From Flavobacterium hibisci (GTDB taxonomy: Bacteria; Bacteroidota; Bacteroidia; Flavobacteriales; Flavobacteriaceae), in contig NZ_JAIQDW010000006.1 in the NCBI RefSeq assembly GCF_020026925.1, positions 1-64,000 on the forward strand: a stretch of 64,000 nucleotides of DNA. Reading direction: 5' to 3'. A program made the translations under genes and the position numbers. Position 1 is the first letter of the stretch. Every line of letters starts with the position of its first letter. Below are positions 25,963 to 35,188 of this stretch, piece by piece. The notes beneath the pieces are model-generated. The model saw nothing but the letters and a program-made list of their open reading frames with translations. It was not told the origin of the DNA and searched no databases.

Positions 25963-26712
25963 ATGAAAATAGGACTAATCGGATTTGGTAAAACCGGGAA
26001 AGCGGTAGCTTCAGTTTTATTGCAAAACAAAAAATTTTCACTTAAATGGGTGTTAAAAAGAAGCCATATTTTAGAGAATCGAACTACAGCGGAATATCTT
26101 GGAATTGATTCTGAAGAAACAGGGAAAATATATTCAATTGAAAGTACTTCGATATCAGAACTACTGGATAAGGAACCTGTGGATATGATAATTGATTTTT
26201 CTTCAGCTATGGGAATTTATAGTTACGGAGAAGAAGCCAGTATAAGAAAGGTAAAAATTATATCTGCAATTTCTCATTATTCTAAACAAGAAAAAGATTT
26301 TTTAAAGTCACTATCAAAACTCACAACCGTATTTTGGAGCCCTAATATCACGCTTGGGGTAAATTATTTGTTATTTGCTTCTAAATTTCTGAAGAAAATT
26401 GCACCCTGGGTTGATATTGAAATTATTGAAGAACATTTTAAGGGTAAAGACGGCATTTCAGGTACTGCCCTTAAAATTGCAGAAACACTTGATTTGGAAG
26501 AAAATGATATAAATTCGGTCAGAGCCGGCGGCATTGTAGGGAAACATGAAGTTGTTTTTGGATTTCCTTTCCAGACAGTCAGGCTGATTCATGAAAGCAT
26601 TTCCCGTGAAGCTTTTGGAAGCGGGGTTATATTTGTTGCTGAAAATTTAAAAGATAAGGAAGAAGGACTATATAACTTTGAAGATATTTTATCTCCTTAT
26701 TTTGTTGTTTAA
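25963..26712 (+). CDS. DapB-like dihydrodipicolinate reductase family protein
   Basis: This is a 249-residue protein with an NAD(P)-binding Rossmann fold (IGFGKTGKAVASVLL) and a DapB C-terminal domain (IIEEHFKGKDGISGTALKIA). E. coli DapB has EAHH then K at this place, and here the motif is EEHFKGK: the first His and the Lys remain while the second His is Phe, and PSGTA is ISGTA. These changes suggest a DapB paralogue or a relaxed enzyme and not a standard lysine-pathway enzyme. An IS982-type element lies 77 bp after its stop. Confidence 0.75.
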   Translation: MKIGLIGFGKTGKAVASVLLQNKKFSLKWVLKRSHILENRTTAEYLGIDSEETGKIYSIESTSISELLDKEPVDMIIDFSSAMGIYSYGEEASIRKVKIISAISHYSKQEKDFLKSLSKLTTVFWSPNITLGVNYLLFASKFLKKIAPWVDIEIIEEHFKGKDGISGTALKIAETLDLEENDINSVRAGGIVGKHEVVFGFPFQTVRLIHESISREAFGSGVIFVAENLKDKEEGLYNFEDILSPYFVV

Positions 26713-26780
26713 ATAATTTTATGCTAAAAATTACTTATTATAATTGTAGTTGAGGTACAGCTTATTTTTTAGTATTTATT

Positions 26781-26789
26781 TCACTATTA
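26781..26789 (+). repeat. Left target-site duplication of the IS982-type element
   Basis: TCACTATTA directly precedes the left inverted repeat and is repeated exactly at 27788-27796. Confidence 0.85.
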
Positions 26790-27787
26790 ACCCGTTGGGT
26801 GAAATTAAATTAGTTGATTTTTAATATTGTTTATAGGTCTGTCAAATATAAATTTATTGATATACTGTATCAAAGTCATCGCTGTAATTTTTGCTAAAAT
26901 TCTTGTTTTAAAACCTTCAAAAGATTTAGCATAATTCCTTCGAATTAAAAATTGGTCGCATAATTGTGAAAACAAAGTTTCAATTCTTTTTCTAGATTTT
27001 CTGAAAATATACGGTTGTGGCTTGTAATCTTTTTGATTAATTCTTTTTGGGGTTTCCAATTTAACTTTAACTGATTGAAATAAATCTAATTGAACACTCT
27101 CAGAGAGATATCCTCTGTCTCCAAGAATCACACAATCAGACATTTGTTTTTTAATATTCTTTAGAAAATGAATATCGTGGACTTCTGCTTTTGTGATGTC
27201 TAAAGAATGAAATACACCAGTTACTGAACAAACTCCATGAAGCTTATATCCATAAAACCAACTGTTTTGCGAAGCACAAAACCCTTTGGAAGGAGCTGTT
27301 TCAAATTCGTCTTTACAGATTTTAATTCTTTTATGACGAGAAAATTTGCAGATTTCCAACGGCATACTGTCAACAATAAAATAGTCCTCAAACTCAAGAA
27401 ATCGACTAGCTAGTTTAGTTCTGATCTCCTCAGAAAATAAAAACAGTTTCCTTCTTCTTTTATTGAATTGACTACGTTCAATTAGATTAGGAATCATAAT
27501 CGGACTAATTTGTTTGAAAAGTGAATTCTCACTGTCAATAGACATAAATTCAGCAGTCAAACTAAGTGCTATTACTTCTAAATCAGACATCTTACCATTT
27601 CTTCCAACTCTTGATTTTAATACCGAATCATAATTCAAAGAACTTATAACTTCTAAAACCTTAAAATAATTTTTAACTATATTCGACATGGATATTGGTT
27701 GTTTGGCGACTTCAAGATACTGCTTTGCAGTGTCTTGACCAATATCTAATCAATTTTATTTGCTTCAAATAATTTCACCCAACGGGT
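26790..27787 (-). mobile_element. Complete IS982-family insertion sequence, 998 bp
   Basis: The ends are perfect terminal inverted repeats of at least 18 bp (ACCCGTTGGGTGAAATTA), starting with AC as in the IS982 family, and the element is flanked by a 9-bp direct repeat TCACTATTA on each side. Inside is one transposase gene on the minus strand. Intact ends, an open transposase frame and identical target repeats suggest recent insertion. The right end is 13 bp from the likely -33 box of the downstream E1 gene. Confidence 0.93.
26805..27689 (-). CDS. IS982-family transposase
   Basis: This 294-residue DDE transposase appears uninterrupted. The catalytic triad fits DYFIVDSMP (first Asp), VILGDRGYLS (second Asp) and FRKSRKRIETLFSQL (Glu). 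It spans nearly the whole element, with 15 bp left between its stop and the left end. The start MSNIVKNYFK is the only good ATG near the right end. Confidence 0.93.
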   Translation of the reverse strand: MSNIVKNYFKVLEVISSLNYDSVLKSRVGRNGKMSDLEVIALSLTAEFMSIDSENSLFKQISPIMIPNLIERSQFNKRRRKLFLFSEEIRTKLASRFLEFEDYFIVDSMPLEICKFSRHKRIKICKDEFETAPSKGFCASQNSWFYGYKLHGVCSVTGVFHSLDITKAEVHDIHFLKNIKKQMSDCVILGDRGYLSESVQLDLFQSVKVKLETPKRINQKDYKPQPYIFRKSRKRIETLFSQLCDQFLIRRNYAKSFEGFKTRILAKITAMTLIQYINKFIFDRPINNIKNQLI

Positions 27788-27796
27788 TCACTATTA
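27788..27796 (+). repeat. Right target-site duplication of the IS982-type element
   Basis: TCACTATTA follows the right inverted repeat and copies 26781-26789 exactly. Confidence 0.85.
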
Positions 27797-27800
27797 GTAT

Positions 27801-27827
27801 TTGAGTTGTTATATTTTAATATATTTG
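27801..27827 (+). promoter_or_regulatory. Likely promoter of the E1 gene
   Basis: TTG at 27801-27803 and TATATTTG at 27820-27827 are 16 nt apart, one short of the usual range. The IS982 element lies just upstream, so it has replaced everything 5' of the -33 box. Confidence 0.5.
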
Positions 27828-27848
27828 AAATGCTAAAACCGAAACAAA

Positions 27849-29825
27849 ATGATCTTTTACAGACAAGACCTGACTGACACTCAATTACTAGATTTATATA
27901 AAAAAATACTCAAGCCGCGTTTAATCGAAGAAAAGATGCTCATCCTGATCCGACAGGGCAAAGTATCAAAATGGTTTTCAGGAATTGGACAGGAAGCAAT
28001 TGCAGTAGGTGTTACAGCTGTTTTGGATGAGTCAGAATATGTATTGCCTATGCATAGAAATCTGGGGGTTTTTACTTCAAGAAATATTCCTTTGTACCGA
28101 TTGTTTTCGCAATGGCAGGGAAAAGCAAATGGTTTTACAAAAGGCAGGGACCGTAGTTTTCATTTTGGAACCCAGGAATATAAAATTATCGGAATGATTT
28201 CGCATCTGGGACCACAATTAGGCATTGCAGATGGGATAGCTTTGGCAAATAAACTTCAAAATAATAAAAAAATAACAGCTGTTTTTACCGGTGAAGGCGC
28301 AACCAGTGAAGGTGATTTTCATGAAGCCTTAAATATCGCAGCAGTCTGGAAATTGCCTGTAATGTTTATCATTGAAAACAACGGTTACGGACTTTCTACA
28401 CCTACAAATGAGCAGTATATGTGCGAAAACCTGGCAGATAAGGGCATTGGCTATGGTATAGAAAGTCATATTATTGACGGAAATAATATTCTGGAAGTTT
28501 ATAACAAACTTTCAAAACTTAAGGAGCAGATGCAGGAAAATCCCCGTCCGGTTTTATTGGAATTTAAAACCTTTAGAATGCGTGGGCATGAAGAGGCGAG
28601 CGGTATAAAATATGTCCCGCAGGAACTGCGGGATGAGTGGAGTAAAAAAGACCCGGTTACCAATTATAGAAGATTTTTAACAGAAAGTGGTATCCTGACA
28701 GCAGAATTCGATGAACAGCTTCATATTGAAATCAAGCAGGAAATAGACGAAAATTTAGCTATTGCAAATGCAGAACCAGAAATTGTTCCGACTTATGAAG
28801 GTGAATTAGCGGATGTTTATAAGCCTTATGATTATGAAGAAGTGATTCATTCATCAGAATCTAAGAATATTCGTTTTATAGATGCTATCAGAACAAGTTT
28901 GGAACAGTCTATGAAAAAGCATGAAAATCTTGTTATGATGGGGCAGGATATTGCAGAATATGGAGGAGCTTTTAAAATAACTGATGGTTTTGTTGAGTTT
29001 TTCGGAAAAGCACGCGTTCGAAATACTCCAATTTGTGAAAGTGCCGTGGTTTCAACCGGAATGGGATTATCAATTAACGGTTATAAAGCAATTGTTGAAA
29101 TGCAATTTGCAGATTTCGTTTCAACAGGTTTTAATCCGATTGTTAATTTACTGGCCAAATCGCATTATCGCTGGGGTGAAAAAGCCGATGTTGTAGTACG
29201 CATGCCTTGTGGTGGTGGAACTCAGGCAGGACCATTTCATTCACAGACAAATGAAGCTTGGTTTACCAAAACGCCTGGTTTAAAAATTGTATATCCTGCT
29301 TTTCCATATGATGCCAAGGGGTTATTAAATACTTCAATAAATGATCCGAATCCTGTTTTGTTTTTTGAGCATAAACTTTTATACAGAAGTATTTATCAGG
29401 ATGTTCCAAATGATTATTATACGATTCCATTAGGAAAAGCAGCACTCATTAAAAAAGGAGAAAAGATAACCATTATTGCCTTTGGCGCAACCGTACACTG
29501 GGCTTTGGAAACATTAGAAAAACATCCGGATATCGAGGCCGATTTGATTGATTTAAGAACACTGCAGCCTTTAGATACCGAAACTATTTTTGCATCGGTT
29601 AAAAAAACGGGCAAAGTGATTATTTATCAGGAAGATACTTTGTTTGGAGGAGTTGCCAGCGATATATCCGCTTTGATCATGGAACAGTGTTTTGAATATC
29701 TAGACGGACCGGTAAAAAGAATCGCTAGTTTAAATTCTCCAATTCCGTTTACTAAAGCTCTGGAAGATCAGTTTTTGCCAAAAGAGCGCTTTGAAAAAGA
29801 ACTTATGGACTTGCTGGCTTATTAG
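27849..29825 (+). CDS. 2-oxoacid dehydrogenase E1, fused alpha and beta subunits
   Basis: This 658-residue protein combines an E1 alpha half (about 1-325, with the thiamine diphosphate motif GEGATSEGD through IIENNGYG, and RGHEEASGIKY) and an E1 beta half (about 340-658, with GQDIAEYGGAFKITDGF, PICESAVVSTGMG and QEDTLFGGVASDI). It decarboxylates a branched-chain or related 2-oxoacid and passes the acyl group to a separate E2 lipoyl protein, not present here. Fused E1 of this form is common in Bacteroidota. The branched-chain substrate is the likely but unproven choice. Confidence 0.9.
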   Translation: MIFYRQDLTDTQLLDLYKKILKPRLIEEKMLILIRQGKVSKWFSGIGQEAIAVGVTAVLDESEYVLPMHRNLGVFTSRNIPLYRLFSQWQGKANGFTKGRDRSFHFGTQEYKIIGMISHLGPQLGIADGIALANKLQNNKKITAVFTGEGATSEGDFHEALNIAAVWKLPVMFIIENNGYGLSTPTNEQYMCENLADKGIGYGIESHIIDGNNILEVYNKLSKLKEQMQENPRPVLLEFKTFRMRGHEEASGIKYVPQELRDEWSKKDPVTNYRRFLTESGILTAEFDEQLHIEIKQEIDENLAIANAEPEIVPTYEGELADVYKPYDYEEVIHSSESKNIRFIDAIRTSLEQSMKKHENLVMMGQDIAEYGGAFKITDGFVEFFGKARVRNTPICESAVVSTGMGLSINGYKAIVEMQFADFVSTGFNPIVNLLAKSHYRWGEKADVVVRMPCGGGTQAGPFHSQTNEAWFTKTPGLKIVYPAFPYDAKGLLNTSINDPNPVLFFEHKLLYRSIYQDVPNDYYTIPLGKAALIKKGEKITIIAFGATVHWALETLEKHPDIEADLIDLRTLQPLDTETIFASVKKTGKVIIYQEDTLFGGVASDISALIMEQCFEYLDGPVKRIASLNSPIPFTKALEDQFLPKERFEKELMDLLAY

Positions 29826-29891
29826 AACCAAAAAATAAGGAGCTGATTTAAATTATTATCTAGAATAAATATTACTTAAATACATTAAAAT

Positions 29892-31634
29892 ATGAAAAAA
29901 CTGTTTGTCTCAATTTTTACGCTTACATTGTTTATTTCCTGTAATAAAAGCACGAAGTCTGGTGATGACAATGCTTTAGACAACAAATTTGACAAATATA
30001 AAGATGGTTTTGTTACTTCTTTGTGGAAAATGAATCCGGGATGGGCTTCTGCTGTCGGCTATCATAAATTAGACAGCGTTTTGGTGGTTCCTGATGCTGC
30101 GGCAGACAAAGCACAGCTTGATTTTGCAAATGTACAATTAGACTCTTTAAAGAAATATGACATTGAAGACTTATCCGATAAAAATAAAACAGATTATCAC
30201 ATGATAAAAAATCATTTGGAATCTGTAATTTTCGGTATCAAAGAATTAAAATCCTCACAATGGAATCCATCCGAATATAATGTCTGTGGGGCATTTGCAG
30301 AAATTCTAAATGGTAAATATGATTCCCTTGAAGTTCGCCTGCGCTCTTTTAATGCAAAAATGAATGCGATTCCTGCTTATTACGAAGCAGCCAAAAAGAA
30401 TATCAAAAACCCAACAGTTGAACATACAGAACTTGCAATAGCACAAAACATAGGAGGTTCTTCTGTTTTTGAAGCAGATTTAAATGATGCGCTTTCGAAA
30501 AGTAAACTGACGGCTGCAGAGAAAAAAGAAATTCAGGACAAAGCAAAAGTTTCGGTAAAGGCAATTAAAGAGTATGCTGAATGGCTTAAAAATCTGCCAA
30601 ATAAAACACCTCGTTCTTTTAGATTAGGCGCTGATTTGTATGCTAAAAAGTTCAGTTTTGATATTCAGTCCGGTTATTCTACAGATGAAATTTATAAAAT
30701 TGCCATTGACCACAAAAAAGACCTGCATGATAAAATGTTTGCTTTGGCTGATAAACTTTGGTCAAAATACAAAGGAAGCCAGACAAAACCTGCCAATAAG
30801 CTGGATTTAATCAAACAGGTTATTGATCAGATATCATTGAAACATACGACACCTGAAAAATTCCAGTCTGAAATTGAAAAACAGATTCCTGAACTTACAG
30901 CTTATGTAAAAGAAAAAGATTTATTGTACATCGATCCGTCAAAACCATTGGTTGTTCGTAAAGAGCCTGCTTATATGGCCGGAGTTGCAGGTGCTTCAAT
31001 CTCTGCGCCGGGTCCTTATGACAAAAACGGAAATACCTATTATAACGTAGGCAGTATGTCTGGCTGGACGGCCGAAAATGCTGAAAGTTATTTAAGAGAA
31101 TACAACGATTATATTTTACAGATTTTAAATATTCACGAAGCAATTCCCGGGCATTATACACAGCTGGTTTACAGCAATCAGTCGCCAAGTATTATCAAAT
31201 CTATTCTTGGGAATGGCGCAATGATTGAAGGCTGGGCTGTTTATGCAGAAAAGATGATGCTGGAAAGCGGTTATAAAAATTCTGATGAAATGTGGCTGAT
31301 GTATTATAAATGGAATTTAAGAGCAACTTGCAATACTATTTTGGATATTAGTGTTCATACCAAAAATATGTCTAAAGAGGCTGCCTTGGATTTACTTATC
31401 AAGGAAGCTTTTCAGCAGCAGGCAGAAGCAGAAGGAAAATGGAAGCGTGTTACATTATCCCAGGTGCAATTATGTTCTTATTTTACAGGATATACCGAAA
31501 TTTACAATTTAAGGGAAGAACTTAAAAAGAAAGAAGGGGAGAATTTTAACCTTAAAAAATTCCATGAGAAATTTTTAAGTTTTGGAAGCGCTCCGGTTAA
31601 ATATATTAAAGATTTGATGTTGTCTGAAGAGTAA
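29892..31634 (+). CDS. DUF885 family lipoprotein, putative metallopeptidase
   Basis: This 580-residue protein has a lipoprotein signal (TLFISC, Cys17). The DUF885 core carries HEAIPGH (His415, Glu416, His421), a variant of a zinc-binding HExxxxH motif, and MIEGWAVYAEKMMLESG, which supplies a third acidic residue. The family is expected to hold zinc peptidases similar to M32-like folds, but few are characterised. It probably sits in the periplasm, membrane-anchored. It follows the E1 gene by 66 nt and a terminator follows it. Confidence 0.85.
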   Translation: MKKLFVSIFTLTLFISCNKSTKSGDDNALDNKFDKYKDGFVTSLWKMNPGWASAVGYHKLDSVLVVPDAAADKAQLDFANVQLDSLKKYDIEDLSDKNKTDYHMIKNHLESVIFGIKELKSSQWNPSEYNVCGAFAEILNGKYDSLEVRLRSFNAKMNAIPAYYEAAKKNIKNPTVEHTELAIAQNIGGSSVFEADLNDALSKSKLTAAEKKEIQDKAKVSVKAIKEYAEWLKNLPNKTPRSFRLGADLYAKKFSFDIQSGYSTDEIYKIAIDHKKDLHDKMFALADKLWSKYKGSQTKPANKLDLIKQVIDQISLKHTTPEKFQSEIEKQIPELTAYVKEKDLLYIDPSKPLVVRKEPAYMAGVAGASISAPGPYDKNGNTYYNVGSMSGWTAENAESYLREYNDYILQILNIHEAIPGHYTQLVYSNQSPSIIKSILGNGAMIEGWAVYAEKMMLESGYKNSDEMWLMYYKWNLRATCNTILDISVHTKNMSKEAALDLLIKEAFQQQAEAEGKWKRVTLSQVQLCSYFTGYTEIYNLREELKKKEGENFNLKKFHEKFLSFGSAPVKYIKDLMLSEE

Positions 31635-31655
31635 ATTTTAATATTATGGATATAC

Positions 31656-31692
31656 AAAAGGGTTTGATAAAATTATTATTAAACCCTTTTTT
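31656..31692. terminator. Terminator after the DUF885 gene
   Basis: AAAAGGGTTT and AAACCCTTTT pair with a loop of about 15 nt, followed by TT and ATTG. It lies between convergent genes. Confidence 0.75.
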
Positions 31693-31721
31693 ATTGTTAA
31701 ATATTCGCCACTTAAGTAGGA

Positions 31722-32231
31722 TTATTCATTTACGAATCTGCTGTTAAAAAGTTTGTAAAAACCGTAGCTGATTACAAGAAAGACAAATATGGTGATTGAT
31801 AGAATGATAATGTATTTGATTATGTGTTCATGCTTATAATTGCATTGATTGTTTGAGTCGCATAAAAATCTTTCGTCATATAATAAGTACTCTTCAGGAC
31901 ACTGTCCTAAAATTCTGCAATTTTCCATTCTTACTAAATCAATAGTCCTTCTACCATAAGTCATAATAGCTCTAAAGGTTCGTATATTCATTTCAGTATC
32001 ATTAGCAAGCGTAACATAATCGGTTTTATTACCATCTTTAAACGTCAGTATAAAAGAGGTACCGTGTTTCTTCATATTAGTGCTGATCGAATCAATTTTA
32101 ATATTTTTTATTAATGTGTATTCATTTGGCAGACAAACATAAAGCATACTTCTGGCAACTAATGAAAAAAAAATAAAGACAAAAACATATATTATTATAA
32201 TCGCTTTTTTTAATGTTGAGATGTTTTTCAT
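31722..32231 (-). CDS. Small membrane protein of unknown function
   Basis: This is a 169-residue protein with one hydrophobic helix near the start (about residues 10-30) and one near the end (about 135-160), and an extracytoplasmic loop between that has several Cys residues (CRILGQCPEEY, LCDSNNQC) likely to form disulfides. I know no family. The frame also opens at a TTG at 32246, but ATG at 32231 (MKNISTLKKA) is preferred. Confidence 0.6.
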   Translation of the reverse strand: MKNISTLKKAIIIIYVFVFIFFSLVARSMLYVCLPNEYTLIKNIKIDSISTNMKKHGTSFILTFKDGNKTDYVTLANDTEMNIRTFRAIMTYGRRTIDLVRMENCRILGQCPEEYLLYDERFLCDSNNQCNYKHEHIIKYIIILSITIFVFLVISYGFYKLFNSRFVNE

Positions 32232-32332
32232 ATTATTAGACCGCAATGGTTCTGGACAAATTTATCTTTTTTTCTAATTTTATTTAATTTTCCCAAGTCA
32301 TTTTTCTGCAAAAAAAAGCTTCAGTTTCGTGT

Positions 32333-32737
32333 TTAATTATTAGTTTCAACTTCAAACAGCTGCACCTGGTTTTTCAGTCTGTCAATCAGTAAATTCATCA
32401 TTCTTTTATTTAAGTCGGAAGAATTCTTAATATAAGTTTCGTATTCTTCAACGGTAAAAAGCGCCATGACAATTCCTTTTAATGAATTTCGGAACTTAAT
32501 ATCTTTTTGGATAGAATTTTCTACGGTCTGGAGTTTCTTTTCAACGGTATAAGAATAAAAATCAGCTTTGTTTTTATTTATATAATTGATAAAAACAGCA
32601 ATGAACAAATCATTCTGAAGTTTTAAAATAGGTCTAATGGTTTGGTTTTGAAAAATTTCATCAGGTGATGACTGAGCGCTTATAGTTCCTAAAGTTTCGC
32701 CTCTGAATTCTTTTAAAAAAGTGTCTCTGTCTGTCAT
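32333..32737 (-). CDS. Conserved small protein of unknown function
   Basis: This is a 134-residue soluble, mostly helical protein (TVEKKLQTVENSIQKDIKFRNSLKGI in its middle). It has no visible catalytic motif, signal peptide or membrane segment. Similar proteins in Flavobacterium have sometimes been labelled glyoxalase, but I see no VOC pattern here. It stands alone between two convergent or divergent neighbours. Confidence 0.6.
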   Translation of the reverse strand: MTDRDTFLKEFRGETLGTISAQSSPDEIFQNQTIRPILKLQNDLFIAVFINYINKNKADFYSYTVEKKLQTVENSIQKDIKFRNSLKGIVMALFTVEEYETYIKNSSDLNKRMMNLLIDRLKNQVQLFEVETNN

Positions 32738-32943
32738 GGTTTTTATTTAAAATTATAAAAATATCTTCTATAAAAATATTTTCCCCGGATTTAGTTACTG
32801 ACAATTCTAAAAAAAATAAGTTCATAAATTAAAATATTTTGTTGACTTTAATTTTTGGTGTTTTAAAAATGATTTTTAAAATAATTCAGCAGCAAATTTT
32901 CGAATTATTGAAATCGTAAGGATTAATAAAAAAACTTAATCCG

Positions 32944-32977
32944 ATTATGGGAGTAAAAAACTATTTTTACCCATAAT
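32944..32977 (+). promoter_or_regulatory. 5'-leader hairpin of the thioesterase gene
   Basis: ATTATGGG(AG)TAAAAA and TTTTTACCCATAAT pair as a 14-bp stem with a 2-nt bulge and a 4-nt loop. The hairpin ends 10 nt before the ATG, in the region where a ribosome would bind, and has no T tract, so a translational or RNA-stability role is more likely than termination. Confidence 0.6.
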
Positions 32978-32987
32978 AAAATAAAAT

Positions 32988-33371
32988 ATGAGATTCCACA
33001 CCAGAAAATGGGTTAAACCCCAAGATTTAAATCCGAACGGAACTTTGTTCGGCGGACAGTTATTAGCCTGGATCGATGAAGAGCTTGCTTTGTATTCGAT
33101 TGTACAATTAGAAAACCCAAGAGTAGTGACCAAACACATGTCTGAAATCAACTTTAAAAGTTCGGCAAGACAGGGAGATATTGTAGAAATAGGAATCGAT
33201 GTGGTAAAATTTGGAACCACTTCTTTAGTGCTTAAATGTGCTGTAAGAAACATGATGACCCGCGAAATCATCATCACAATTGATCATACTACCATGGTTA
33301 ATTTAGGCGAGGACGGAAAGCCAAAACCACATGGGAAAACGAAAATTGAATTCGTAAAAGATCGTTTATAA
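32988..33371 (+). CDS. Acyl-CoA thioesterase (YciA/BACH hotdog family)
   Basis: This 127-residue single hotdog-domain protein has LNPNGTLFGGQLLAWIDEELA (the Asn-Gly and Asp sites typical of the family) and the beta-strands MSEINFKSSARQGDIVEI. It hydrolyses medium- or long-chain acyl-CoA in the cytoplasm. It appears monocistronic with the hairpin leader described at 32944. Confidence 0.85.
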   Translation: MRFHTRKWVKPQDLNPNGTLFGGQLLAWIDEELALYSIVQLENPRVVTKHMSEINFKSSARQGDIVEIGIDVVKFGTTSLVLKCAVRNMMTREIIITIDHTTMVNLGEDGKPKPHGKTKIEFVKDRL

Positions 33372-33462
33372 ATTATTACACATACATAAGTAAAATAAGT
33401 TCGTGTAACCTTTCCGTTAAGCTTCTATTTACTTAATCTTATATGGAAAAAAAACTCTTAGA

Positions 33463-33888
33463 ATGTTTAAAAAATTCATAACGGCTTCAGTATTATTTGC
33501 TTTTTTAATTTCCTGTAATTCTAAAGAAGAAAAGGATAGATACAATCATTTTGTGTACAGGGCTGTAAACAATAAAGACACAGCGGTTTTAGCAATTCAT
33601 ATGAGTGATAAACGTTTTTATGGCCGCTATGAAATAGCGTATTATCAAATTGGTAAAGACTCAGGAGATGTAAAGGGAGATATAAAAGGAGATACTTTAA
33701 GAGGCGATTTTCATTATATATCTAACGGCGGAGGATGGAAAAGGGTTCCAATTGCTTTATTAAAGAAAGAAAACAAACTGTTTTTAGGAAATGGCGTAAT
33801 AGGAACTTATATGAACCTTCCGTGTTTTTTGCCGGGAACGCTTAATTATCAGGATTCAGAATTTGTTTTTGAAGAGATTAAAAAATAG
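33463..33888 (+). CDS. Small lipoprotein of unknown function
   Basis: This 141-residue protein has a lipoprotein signal (FLISC, Cys18, followed by NSKEEKDR). The mature part is beta-rich with a repeated DVKGDIKGDTLRGDF stretch, suggesting a small beta barrel or lipocalin-like fold. No family is recognised. Confidence 0.65.
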   Translation: MFKKFITASVLFAFLISCNSKEEKDRYNHFVYRAVNNKDTAVLAIHMSDKRFYGRYEIAYYQIGKDSGDVKGDIKGDTLRGDFHYISNGGGWKRVPIALLKKENKLFLGNGVIGTYMNLPCFLPGTLNYQDSEFVFEEIKK

Positions 33889-33928
33889 TTCAGATTCTCA
33901 GGTTTACTCTTGAAAGTCTGAACTAAAT

Positions 33929-35188
33929 TTACTTGTCTAAATATCCAATAGCAGAAGGCAGTTCGAATAGTTCCAGATCAAAATATACAACAGAAGCCAT
34001 AACGTGGTCAAAAATGTCAGCCATGATATACTCGTAATTGGCCCAGCGTTTGTCACTCGAAAACACATAAATTTCCAAGGGAACACCATGTGCGGTTGAT
34101 TGCAGCTGGCGGCACACAATGTGCATATTTTTATTTAATCCGGGATGATCTAAAAGATATTGGATAATATATTTTCTAAACAAACCTAAATTGGTCATAT
34201 TTCGCCCATTAAGACTCAGGGTTTTGTCTATACCCCGCAAATCATTGTATTTGTCAATTTCAGCTTGTCTTGATTCAATGTAAGAGGTAATCAATTGTAT
34301 TCTTTTCATATGATGCAAATCTTCATCATTTAAAAAACGAATGCTGCTGCTCTTAATCAGGATATGCCTCTTGATGCGTCTTCCGTCAGAGTTTTGCATG
34401 CCGCGCCAGTTCTGAAATGAATCTGAACTTAAGGCATAGGTTGGGATAGTAGTGATGGTATTGTCAAAATTGCGGACTTTTACCGTTGTCAGGTTAATTT
34501 CGATTACATCGCCATCGGCACCAAATTTATCCATAGTAATCCAGTCACCAATCCGAACCATATCGTTTATGGACACCTGAACGCTCGAAACAAATCCCAG
34601 GATTGTATCTCTGAATATAAGGATAATAATTGCAGAAAGTGTTCCCAGGATAGTCAGCAATTCGCCTCTTTTCATTCCGAATAAAGTCGAAACAATAAGG
34701 GCAATTCCAAAAATCCAAAGCACGATCATAATTACCTGAACGAAACTATCAATCGGTTTGTCGCTGTATTCGGGTTTGTTTTTTAAATAATCACGTAAAG
34801 CATTAAAAATGGTTCTGACAATCCATAAGGTGATCAGGACAATATAAACGCCCACTATTTTCCCGAACATCAGTTCCCAATATTCATACCGGTCCAAAAT
34901 GATGGGAACGGCTTTGTAAATAAAGAAAAACGGAATTAAGTAAGCAGTGTATTTAGTGGTTTTGTTGTTAATTAAATAGTCGTCAAACTTGGTTTTGGTT
35001 CGCTGGGCAAAAATCGCAGTAAGTGTCACCAATACAAATTTGGCTACATAATAAATAGCATACGCCAGCGCCAGCATAATGGCAATATTAAAGATTAGGC
35101 TAATGTACGACGCAAAGTTGCGGCTCATTCCCCAATCCCTGAAAAGGGGATATAAAAAGTTGAATATTTTATCCAAAAACTTATGCAT
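33929..35188 (-). CDS. MscS-family mechanosensitive channel (YbdG-like)
   Basis: This 419-residue membrane protein has about five transmembrane helices, the MscS pore region (GTLSAIIILIFRDTILGFVSS) and the cytoplasmic beta domain (VRIGDWITMDKFGADGDVIEI, NFDNTITTIPTYAL). It releases solutes when membrane tension rises. The length is nearer YbdG (415) than E. coli MscS (286). Its start overlaps the 3' end of the DUF3817 gene by 8 nt, so the two are co-translated. Confidence 0.9.
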   Translation of the reverse strand: MHKFLDKIFNFLYPLFRDWGMSRNFASYISLIFNIAIMLALAYAIYYVAKFVLVTLTAIFAQRTKTKFDDYLINNKTTKYTAYLIPFFFIYKAVPIILDRYEYWELMFGKIVGVYIVLITLWIVRTIFNALRDYLKNKPEYSDKPIDSFVQVIMIVLWIFGIALIVSTLFGMKRGELLTILGTLSAIIILIFRDTILGFVSSVQVSINDMVRIGDWITMDKFGADGDVIEINLTTVKVRNFDNTITTIPTYALSSDSFQNWRGMQNSDGRRIKRHILIKSSSIRFLNDEDLHHMKRIQLITSYIESRQAEIDKYNDLRGIDKTLSLNGRNMTNLGLFRKYIIQYLLDHPGLNKNMHIVCRQLQSTAHGVPLEIYVFSSDKRWANYEYIMADIFDHVMASVVYFDLELFELPSAIGYLDK

